Shown here piece by piece: positions 9,614-14,376 of a stretch of DNA of 14,376 bases. Positions within the stretch are counted from its first letter, which is position 1. Each line of letters begins with the position of its first letter. Source of the DNA: Roseimaritima sp. (lineage in GTDB: Bacteria; Planctomycetota; Planctomycetia; Pirellulales; Pirellulaceae); NCBI GenBank assembly GCA_007124075.1, contig SLFV01000403.1:1-14376 (forward strand), given 5' to 3'. Below the pieces are notes generated by a model that was not told the origin of the DNA, searched no databases, and saw only the letters and a list, made by a program, of their open reading frames with translations. The position numbers were made by a program, and so were the translations under genes.

Positions 9614-9618
9614 CTGAG
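9614..9618. repeat. MITE target-site duplication, right copy (CTGAG)
   Basis: Second copy of the 5-bp CTGAG target sequence, directly outside the right terminal repeat. On the coding strand it is the CTCAG that encodes the end of ALEAQ. Confidence 0.85.
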
Positions 9619-9797
9619 CTTCCAGAGCAGCGAAGCGTCGCGGATCCATCTCGGACAAAGTCGCGAAGTAAGCTTGGCTACGTCGTTCGGCAGCCTCATC
9701 GAGTTGATTTTTAAATGCAAATGCCATCCGTGACACCCTCAAAAGCAGAAAGAAAATGTGACCTGCAGGGTGGGTTAACAGATCAAAACAACCTTGT

Positions 9798-9821
9798 CAC
9801 TTGTTGTTCACGCGATGCTTA
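9798..9821 (-). repeat. ISAzo13-family terminal inverted repeat, transposase 5' side
   Basis: Inverted partner of 8446-8469, with 23 of 24 positions matching. Read outward-in on the minus strand it begins TAAGCATCGCGTGAA. Its first three bases (TAA, 9821-9819) act as the stop codon of the neighbouring truncated DUF3422 reading frame. Confidence 0.88.
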
Positions 9822-10865
9822 GCAAAGCGGTGACACATCAACGCGAGGTGACGGCGCGCGGGATGGAGATGCTGCACCGCAAGCTGGACGATCCGACGCT
9901 AGAGCACCGATGAGGCGAGTCACGTTGATGGCAGGATAGACATCCGCGAGGGCCTCCAACATGAACCCGAGCAATTGCAACGCACAAACCGACAAAGCGA
10001 TGATCGAAAACACGCCCTCCACTTTCGTTTCGCGAATTTCCCGCAATCGGCCGGTCATGATTTCGGCATACGCTTCGGTGGCGCGAAACCGATTGATCGC
10101 GCGCCCCTTGATGAGTTCGACTTCCGCGGACAATTGAATCAATTCGTCTAGCAACACGCGTTCGTCGCCAATCCTGTCGATGATTTGAAACGATCGCATC
10201 AGTTTTTCGAGGCTCGTTTCGATCGCGGACAACGCAGGCACGATTGCCTTGGCCGTTTGCAATCCGATGAAAGCGAGCATGCGATAGTTTTCGATGTCGA
10301 TGACTCGCTGTACCGCTCGGCCGATGCGATCGGTATCGTCTGTTTTGCACTGAATCAGAAAACGAGTGTTGCCCCGCGGCGAAATCAGATAATCCGACCA
10401 GATTCGCATTTGCGAGTCCGACACATCCGACGCGATCAGCGACGACGAATTGAAACGTTTCTCGACGTCCTGTTCGGGACTGTATTGGTCGACCGCTTCG
10501 ACGTGAATCTGCAATCGATTGACGGTCTCGCCGGTAATGTGCCCGATCCAATCGCTATCGATGACGTACCGGTCCGGCGGCGCATCGAAGTCTTCAGTCG
10601 AGTCCTTGATGAATGTGTAGCCGGTGAATTCGTTGTGGAATTCAACCCGCACGCTGTTGCCGCCCAGATCGATTCGCAAATGCGAGTCGCCAACTGATCG
10701 AACGTTCGCCGATAACGTTTGCACCAAATCGTCGAGGTGAGCCCGCTCGCTCAGGATAATCTCGCTGCCGCGAAACATTGCCTGATGGAAAATAGTCGAT
10801 CCGACCCGGATGTCCGGGATCGGCCGAGCGTGGAGCTCTTGGTGCAATTGCAGAACTTTATTCAT
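9819..10865 (-). CDS. DUF3422 family membrane-anchored protein, C-terminally truncated
   Basis: Predicted membrane-anchored protein of unknown function. From ATG at 10865 it has 348 residues. The family N-terminal motif LHQELHARP (7-15) is clear and a transmembrane segment lies at about 285-303 (VFSIIALSVCALQLLGFML). DUF3422 proteins normally run past 400 residues and end with a second membrane helix and a basic tail. Here the resemblance stops at about residue 323 (VTRLIGALA). The last 26 or so residues are a low-complexity Ser/Pro/Ala/Arg stretch with non-coding-like third-base use, and the stop is the first TAA of the IS inverted repeat. The second membrane helix is therefore lost, probably through a rearrangement associated with the IS. 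A TTG at 10889 would add eight residues; the ATG fits the family better. It may be a pseudogene, or may still insert by its one helix. Divergent from DUF2071. Confidence 0.85.
   Translation of the reverse strand: MNKVLQLHQELHARPIPDIRVGSTIFHQAMFRGSEIILSERAHLDDLVQTLSANVRSVGDSHLRIDLGGNSVRVEFHNEFTGYTFIKDSTEDFDAPPDRYVIDSDWIGHITGETVNRLQIHVEAVDQYSPEQDVEKRFNSSSLIASDVSDSQMRIWSDYLISPRGNTRFLIQCKTDDTDRIGRAVQRVIDIENYRMLAFIGLQTAKAIVPALSAIETSLEKLMRSFQIIDRIGDERVLLDELIQLSAEVELIKGRAINRFRATEAYAEIMTGRLREIRETKVEGVFSIIALSVCALQLLGFMLEALADVYPAINVTRLIGALASDRPACGAASPSRAPSPRVDVSPLC
9830..9913 (+). pseudogene. Possible 3' remnant of a lost plus-strand gene
   Basis: Between the IS end and the point where DUF3422 similarity fails, the plus strand reads VTHQREVTARGMEMLHRKLD and then DPTLEHR, followed by TGA (9911-9913). 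Third codon positions are mostly G or C, as in neighbouring real genes, whereas the antisense DUF3422 frame here is AT-rich at third positions. I infer that this is the tail of a gene whose front was removed when the IS and adjacent DNA rearranged. I do not recognise the family, and 27 residues are too few to be sure it ever coded. Confidence 0.25.
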
Positions 10866-10989
10866 GACGCTATTGTCTTGTATCGGCAACAGAACGAAAA
10901 ATCACGATCGCACGCCCGAGCCGAACTTGAAGAATGGCTGTCATCTGATCGCGAGGAATGCGGTTAGGGAAGGAACGGGGAGGGGAGCG

Positions 10990-11736
10990 ATGAACGAAAG
11001 AACGGATAGGACGTGGCCGCTCCCTAAGCAACCTTGGGTGATGCGGATGACTTGGTCGGAATTGTTGTTCGCTCACTGGCCGATCGAGCCTGATGCGGTC
11101 GCTACGCTACTGCCCGATGGGGTGACGCTGGACACGCGGGACAGGAAAGCTTGGGTCGGGGTCGTGCCATTCCTGATGTCCAACATTGGACCCCGGTGGT
11201 GCCCGCCGATTCCCGGCTTGAGTCGGTTCTTGGAACTGAACGTGCGAACGTACGTCACCATCGATGGCAAAGCGGGTGTGTGGTTTTTCTCTTTGGACGC
11301 AGCCAGTCGCGTGGCCGTGCGAGTCGCCAGGGCGACGTTCAATTTACCGTACATGGACGCGGCGATGTCGATCGATTGCGATGTCGATGGCGCGATCGAC
11401 TACCGAAGTCGGCGGACACATCGCGGCGAACCGCCGGCGGAGTACGAAGCGAAGTATGCGGCGACGGGCGATTTCTTTGCCGCCCGACCCGGTACGCTTG
11501 AGCATTGGCTGACAGCTCGATATTGTCTCTACAGTGCCAATCGCCGAGGCTGTATTTTTCGTGGTGAAATTGACCACCACCCATGGACGCTTGCGCGGGC
11601 AACGTACGAAGAGCGAGCGAACACCATGGGGACGCCGCTTGGGTTCGAGTTTGTCGGTGAGCCGCATTTACTGTTCGCGAAGCCGATCGACGTGAAGGCA
11701 TGGCTGACATCACGTTGCGGAACGCCAGTAGCCTGA
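10990..11736 (+). CDS. DUF2071 family protein (YqjF-like)
   Basis: A 248-residue soluble protein of the DUF2071 family, whose function is unknown. Recognisable parts are the N-terminal WVMRMTWSELLFAHWPI (about 16-32), GVVPFLMSNIGPR (57-69) and LELNVRTYVTIDGKAGVWFF (81-100), the family's most typical block. ATG at 10990 is chosen although the frame is open further upstream (to 10810): it follows a strong purine-rich ribosome site (GGGGAGGGGAGCG) and gives the family N-terminus. The upstream extension is non-descript and runs antisense to the DUF3422 start. The gene is divergent from DUF3422 with 124 bp between starts, and convergent with the macrodomain-like gene with only 4 bp between stop codons, so no separate terminator fits between them. 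Confidence 0.9.
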   Translation: MNERTDRTWPLPKQPWVMRMTWSELLFAHWPIEPDAVATLLPDGVTLDTRDRKAWVGVVPFLMSNIGPRWCPPIPGLSRFLELNVRTYVTIDGKAGVWFFSLDAASRVAVRVARATFNLPYMDAAMSIDCDVDGAIDYRSRRTHRGEPPAEYEAKYAATGDFFAARPGTLEHWLTARYCLYSANRRGCIFRGEIDHHPWTLARATYEERANTMGTPLGFEFVGEPHLLFAKPIDVKAWLTSRCGTPVA

Positions 11737-11740
11737 CCGT

Positions 11741-12733
11741 TCATCCAATTCGATCAATGAGGCCTGAAATCGCCGAGTTGGAATAGCGGTACGAGACGAG
11801 GCGCACGTCGAGATCGTAACCCTGGTGAATTTGAAACGCTCGCTCGATCGCGTCGGTGATCCAGTGACCTCGGTTGCCGAAGACGCCTCCGCCGAGCAGC
11901 GTGAGATAGACGATGCGGTTGCCGGTTCGGGCCCCGTTGAGGACCGCGGCGGCCAGCGTTGCCTCGTAGGCCGCGTCGAGGACCAGCTTGGCAAAGTCGG
12001 TCCATTGGTCGGTCGGTTGTCTGCCGTATGCGACGGGCAAGGCCGAGCAATACGCCTGAGAGACGCGGTGGCTGGCACCATCTAGGGTGACTTCGGCGTC
12101 GAGTTGCAATCCGATTCGCAGATGGCCCAGCATCGCGTAACGTGCGGCTTCGTCTGCCGATCGAATTGCTTCGCTAATCTCGACGAGTCCCTCGTCGCTC
12201 GGAAAGAGGTAGCCGTTCTGCATCTTCCACAGCCGCTGATCGGTGTTGCCAAGTTTCGCTCCCAGATCGGCGGAACAGTCGATTTGCTTGTCAGCCGATT
12301 GCCCGACTTGACCCTCCACGTCGGCAAAGTAGTGGCGGTAGATTGTCCCAGCCCCGCATGCAATCGCGCACGCGGGGCCTTGCGTCGGATCGTTCTCGTA
12401 GATGCCAACACCGCGTTCGGGCGTGACGCCGGGGCCGGTCATCTCGAGCAAGTTGAATTGCGACGCGACTTGGAACATCGCGCCGGCGTTGGCCGGGTCG
12501 GCGTGCAACTGGCGAACGTCGCCGACGACTTCGCGGATGCGAGACGGTCTTGGCTCGGCATTCAAATCCACCACGGTCTGGCGAAGCTCGGACAGTTTCG
12601 GTGTCTCCAAACGGCCAAACGCCAGCCGCTTACCGATCGGAGTGACGATACAATTGCCGTCGACTGACAGTTCTCTGCGAACCTGATCCGGTGATTCTTC
12701 ATCGATTCCAGTAAGCCTTTTGAACCAAGTCAT
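11741..12733 (-). CDS. Conserved hypothetical protein with macrodomain-like GGGVFGN motif
   Basis: A 330-residue protein starting MTWFKRLTGIDEESPDQ, with an AAGGA ribosome site about 7 nt upstream. No signal or membrane segment is seen. Conserved-looking blocks are GRLETPKLSELR (40-51), QVASQFNLLEM (88-98), DPTQGPACAIACGAGT (115-130) and GGGVFGN (281-287), followed by HWITDAIERAF and LDVRLVSY. A Gly-rich loop, then an AI..A helix and a hydrophobic strand, resembles the second phosphate-binding loop of macrodomains (ADP-ribose binders). This similarity is my pattern reading, not an established assignment. It could be an ADP-ribose or nucleotide-derivative hydrolase or a binder. It is transcribed divergently from two phosphatase genes and convergently with DUF2071. 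The gene is certain; the function is not. Confidence 0.88.
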   Translation of the reverse strand: MTWFKRLTGIDEESPDQVRRELSVDGNCIVTPIGKRLAFGRLETPKLSELRQTVVDLNAEPRPSRIREVVGDVRQLHADPANAGAMFQVASQFNLLEMTGPGVTPERGVGIYENDPTQGPACAIACGAGTIYRHYFADVEGQVGQSADKQIDCSADLGAKLGNTDQRLWKMQNGYLFPSDEGLVEISEAIRSADEAARYAMLGHLRIGLQLDAEVTLDGASHRVSQAYCSALPVAYGRQPTDQWTDFAKLVLDAAYEATLAAAVLNGARTGNRIVYLTLLGGGVFGNRGHWITDAIERAFQIHQGYDLDVRLVSYRYSNSAISGLIDRIG

Positions 12734-12800
12734 TTTGAATTCCTTGAATGCCTTCTTGTCGCGAAGTCGGTATCCTAGCACTTTTTGCCCGAGACCTCCC

Positions 12801-13382
12801 TTGCCCATTCCCACAAAATTTCTGCATCCAGAAAAACCAACACCATGCCATCGAACTTATTGGGTCGTCGATGATTGGCTGCTCGCTGGGGCGTACCCAG
12901 GCCGACCAGAACCAGCGGATCATCGCGAGCGGATTGCGTCGCTGCTGGCCGCCGCCATGCGGACGTTCATCAACTTGCAAGAAGAGAACGAGAAAAACAA
13001 CTCCGGCGTGCCATTTGTTCGCTATGACGATGAACTTCGGCGACTCGCGGACCAGCAAAACGATCGGATCGCCCATCTTCGTTTTCCGATTCCTGACGGC
13101 GGCACGACCTCGATCGATCGGATGCGGAGTATTCTGGATGCGATCGATCTTTCGCTGGTCGCCAACCGTCCCGTTTATGTTCACTGCTTCGGCGGCATTG
13201 GACGAACTGGATCGGCGATTTGTTGCTGGCTCCAACGGCATGGTTTTGCGTCACCGGACAACGTTCTGAGTTTATTGAGGCAACTGCTACAAGCGGACGT
13301 TGAGCGAGCGACCTGGAAAGCGCCAGAAAATGAATCGCAAGAAGGTTTTGTTTTGTCGTGGACAGAGAAGCAAAACAGCTAG
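12801..13382 (+). CDS. Dual-specificity / tyrosine phosphatase family protein
   Basis: A cysteine phosphatase with the P-loop HCFGGIGRTG: with this start, nucleophile Cys129 and phosphate-binding Arg135, so the full HCx5R signature is intact. PIPDGGT, about 30 residues earlier, probably carries the general-acid Asp. The N-terminal TYWVVDDWLLAGAYPG is typical of bacterial DSP-like proteins. No signal peptide is seen, so it is cytoplasmic. The start is uncertain. TTG at 12801 (PIPTKFLHPEKP) avoids overlap with the divergent gene starting at 12733. ATG at 12720 is in frame, would add 27 residues and would overlap that gene's start by 14 bp. No Shine-Dalgarno decides. The next gene begins 2 nt after the stop. 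Substrate unknown: phosphoprotein, nucleotide or inositol phosphate are all possible. Confidence 0.88.
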   Translation: MPIPTKFLHPEKPTPCHRTYWVVDDWLLAGAYPGRPEPADHRERIASLLAAAMRTFINLQEENEKNNSGVPFVRYDDELRRLADQQNDRIAHLRFPIPDGGTTSIDRMRSILDAIDLSLVANRPVYVHCFGGIGRTGSAICCWLQRHGFASPDNVLSLLRQLLQADVERATWKAPENESQEGFVLSWTEKQNS

Positions 13383-13384
13383 TC

Positions 13385-13696
13385 ATGACTCGCCGCCTCA
13401 ACGTGTTGTTCGTTTGCAGCAAGAACCAGTGGCGGAGTCCAACGGCCGAGGCAATCTATCGGCGTGACGAGCGGCTGTCCGTTCGTTCACGCGGCACGGC
13501 GAAGTCGGCGGTGCAAACGATTCGTTCAGATGACATCATTTGGGCGGACGTGATACTGGTGATGGAGGACAAACACCGGCGGCGGATCTTGGCGGACTTT
13601 CCGGGCGAGTCGAGGTTCAAGCCGATGCATGTGCTGGACATTCCCGACGATTACCAGTTCATGGACGACGAGTTGGTTGTCTGTTCCCCAGTGTGA
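13385..13696 (+). CDS. Low-molecular-weight protein tyrosine phosphatase-like protein (COG4551)
   Basis: A 103-residue protein beginning MTRRLNVLFVCSKNQWRSPT. The active-site loop is C11-x5-R17 followed by Ser, as in the low-molecular-weight PTP fold; the whole reads like COG4551 predicted phosphatases, with WADVILVMEDKH in the middle and DIPDDYQFMDDEL near the end supplying Asp candidates for the general acid. The frame is open upstream to GTG at 13358, but ATG at 13385 matches the family and sits 2 nt after the DSP stop, so translational coupling is likely. The last residues (VVCSPV) do not look like the family's usual tail, and another frame directly after (LFPSVTW) does, so a one-base frameshift close to the 3' end is possible. 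The catalytic loop would be unaffected. Confidence 0.87.
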   Translation: MTRRLNVLFVCSKNQWRSPTAEAIYRRDERLSVRSRGTAKSAVQTIRSDDIIWADVILVMEDKHRRRILADFPGESRFKPMHVLDIPDDYQFMDDELVVCSPV

Positions 13697-13772
13697 CCTG
13701 GATCAGCGCCGGCGCGCGATCGAAGTTGGCGACGACGTTTCCGACTCAACGGCAAGCACGATTGAGCGAATC

Positions 13773-13916
13773 ATGGCGGCGATTCAGATCGTAACTATCG
13801 AACGGATCGACAAGTTCGGTGCAACTTGGTTTGAAGTCCAGCTTGAGGAGCACGATGGGATACACTATCACTCTTTGACGATCCTCGATAACGAATCTTG
13901 GGAACGGGTCTTCTGA
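13773..13916 (+). CDS. Small hypothetical protein, 47 residues
   Basis: An acidic small protein (MAAIQIVTIERIDKFGATWF...ILDNESWERVF) with alternating hydrophobic and polar residues suggesting a small beta sheet. I do not recognise the family. ATG at 13773 has GAG about 9 nt upstream. The frame is open further upstream, including DLDQRRRAIEVGDD just after the phosphatase stop, but with no better start codon. It lies 76 bp after the phosphatase and 21 bp before the AlkZ-related gene on the same strand, so it probably belongs to the same transcript. Protein-like composition and position support it; the small size limits confidence. Confidence 0.5.
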   Translation: MAAIQIVTIERIDKFGATWFEVQLEEHDGIHYHSLTILDNESWERVF

Positions 13917-13937
13917 AAAGCCGAACCGCAAACGTAG

Positions 13938-14376
13938 ATGATCAAAACTTTTGAAGAAGCTTACCAGTTTGTCATCGAACATAAGGTTTGCACGGTCTTC
14001 GGCAGCAAAGGCTCGCCACACCCATCGCTGTGGGACAATACCGCACTTTCTGAGAAGAAACCGAAGGCGGGAGGTTGGAGTCCGAAAGTCATGGCCGTAT
14101 GGGACTGGAAAACCCGCATTCCACAGACCTATCCCGAAACCGTCTTCTACGGAAAAATCAAAGGTGGCGATGCGGCGTTAATCGAAATGCAACACTTCCG
14201 CGAAACACACTACCCGGCGTCATATCAGCCGGTCACCGAATTGGATGAACTTGCGCAGCAAGTCTACGAGTTCATCCGCTTGGAGCCAAACTTTACTGGG
14301 CCACTGCGAAAGCGGTCTATCGAACGATTGACTTGTACGAAAAGCCAGTTCGATACGGCGCTGAAGAAACTTCAAA
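13938..14376 (+). CDS. AlkZ-related protein, 3' end cut by window edge
   Basis: 146 codons are visible (MIKTFEEAYQFVIEHKVCTV...), open to the edge. The start is firm because an in-frame TAG directly precedes the ATG. FGSKGSPHPSLWD, WKTRIPQTYPETVFYGKIKG and HFRETHYPASY match my memory of proteins annotated 'AlkZ-related', distant relatives of the winged-helix DNA glycosylase AlkZ/YcaQ that excises crosslinked or alkylated bases. The segment from about 125 on (TGPLRKRSIERLTCTKSQFD) looks like a helix-turn-helix, consistent with winged-helix DNA binding. Whether it has glycosylase activity is unknown; the catalytic motif of true AlkZ is not evident in the visible part. It is the last gene of a plus-strand series with the two phosphatases. 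Confidence 0.82.
   Translation, partial: MIKTFEEAYQFVIEHKVCTVFGSKGSPHPSLWDNTALSEKKPKAGGWSPKVMAVWDWKTRIPQTYPETVFYGKIKGGDAALIEMQHFRETHYPASYQPVTELDELAQQVYEFIRLEPNFTGPLRKRSIERLTCTKSQFDTALKKLQ

Larger units (their letters stand above)
8476..9727 (-). pseudogene. ISAzo13-family transposase, disrupted by a frame change, a deletion and an insertion
   Basis: DDE transposase of the 'Rhodopirellula transposase' family. From ATG at 9727 the N-terminus reads MAFAFKNQLDEAAERR up to ALEAQ (9619). It is then interrupted by the 118-bp insert and resumes at RLGHGGVIY with the helix-turn-helix GVSRSTIERGIREIE and RPGGGRKK. At an A8 tract (minus-strand 9350-9343) the frame must slip by -1 to continue as IESDSRLEGNLIDSL; otherwise TGA stops it at 9310-9308. 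The first catalytic Asp lies in VFSIDTKAKE. After GHINIG (about 8858) roughly 30 residues usual in the family are missing and the frame changes again, resuming at SILLLCDCGGSN (second Asp; the usual Gly is Cys). PIERRFFSHV (catalytic Glu) follows, ending at 8476. The deletion makes a functional product very unlikely, so mobility would need a transposase in trans. Confidence 0.9.
8446..9821 (-). mobile_element. Decayed ISAzo13-family insertion sequence, itself carrying a MITE-like insert
   Basis: Bounded by inverted repeats at 8446-8469 and 9798-9821 that match at 23 of 24 positions (outer end TAAGCATCGCGTGAA). The present span is 1376 bp, of which 123 bp are the later MITE insertion plus its extra target copy. 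The single transposase gene lies on the minus strand and fills almost the whole element. I see no convincing target duplication directly outside the repeats: left flank ends TCTGA, right flank begins GCAAAG. That fits either an element that duplicates few or no bases or a later rearrangement at the right flank. The element separates the DUF1501 operon from a truncated DUF3422 gene. Family assignment rests on the transposase protein. Confidence 0.9.

Noticed and set aside
10185..10697. 170-codon plus-strand ORF
   Set aside because: Exact antisense shadow of the DUF3422 coding region; composition mirrors its reverse strand and no motif is seen.
10810..10989. Upstream extension of the DUF2071 frame
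   Set aside because: It overlaps the DUF3422 start on the other strand and lacks family likeness; the ATG at 10990 has a strong ribosome site.
12104..12667. 187-codon plus-strand ORF
   Set aside because: Antisense to the macrodomain-like gene, which has the better start, ribosome site and conserved-looking motifs.
12720..12800. ATG at 12720 as the DSP start
   Set aside because: It would overlap the divergent gene's start codon by 14 bp and adds residues without family likeness. Kept only as an alternative.
1..14376. CRISPR array, tRNA, rRNA, phage genes
   Set aside because: No regularly spaced repeats, no cloverleaf or rRNA-like segments and no phage structural genes were seen on either strand.

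Overview
The window looks like chromosomal DNA of a Planctomycetota bacterium of the Rhodopirellula/Pirellulales kind. The reasons are a PSCyt1-PSCyt2-PSD1 protein followed at once by a Tat-exported DUF1501 protein, a neighbouring secreted sulfatase, an ISAzo13-family ('Rhodopirellula transposase') insertion sequence, fairly GC-rich codon use, and genes mostly without strong Shine-Dalgarno sites. All assignments come from reading the sequence; no database search was possible.

Layout. 1-1400 (minus): a secreted formylglycine sulfatase, cut at its C-terminus by the window edge. 1695-2453 (plus): a GlpF-type aquaglyceroporin. 2661-6899 and 6924-8381 (plus): a giant PSD1/LamG protein and a DUF1501 protein, 24 nt apart and probably one operon. 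The secreted sulfatase and this pair are the kind of envelope polysaccharide-use gene set that Planctomycetota carry in many copies. 8446-9821: a decayed ISAzo13-family element with 23/24-matching terminal inverted repeats. Its transposase is broken by an A8-tract frame change, an internal deletion with frameshift, and an inserted 118-bp MITE-like element (9496-9613). 9819-10865 (minus): a DUF3422 membrane protein whose C-terminus is lost beside the IS; its stop codon is supplied by the IS end. 10990-11736 (plus): a DUF2071 protein. 11741-12733 (minus): a conserved protein with a macrodomain-like GGGVFGN motif. 12801-13382 and 13385-13696 (plus): two unrelated CX5R phosphatases, a dual-specificity type and a COG4551 low-molecular-weight type, 2 nt apart. 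13773-13916 (plus): a 47-residue ORF. 13938-end (plus): an AlkZ-related protein cut by the window edge.

The most striking structure is the nested mobile DNA. A small non-coding element with 22-bp terminal inverted repeats, a 5-bp CTGAG target duplication and a strong internal hairpin sits inside the ISAzo13 transposase. Removing the element plus one duplication copy rejoins the transposase reading frame exactly. This gives a relative history (IS arrival, then MITE insertion) and defines both ends of what may be an undescribed MITE family. A second interesting area is the 11.7-14.4 kb cluster, where a macrodomain-like protein faces two cysteine phosphatases. No CRISPR array, tRNA or rRNA was seen.
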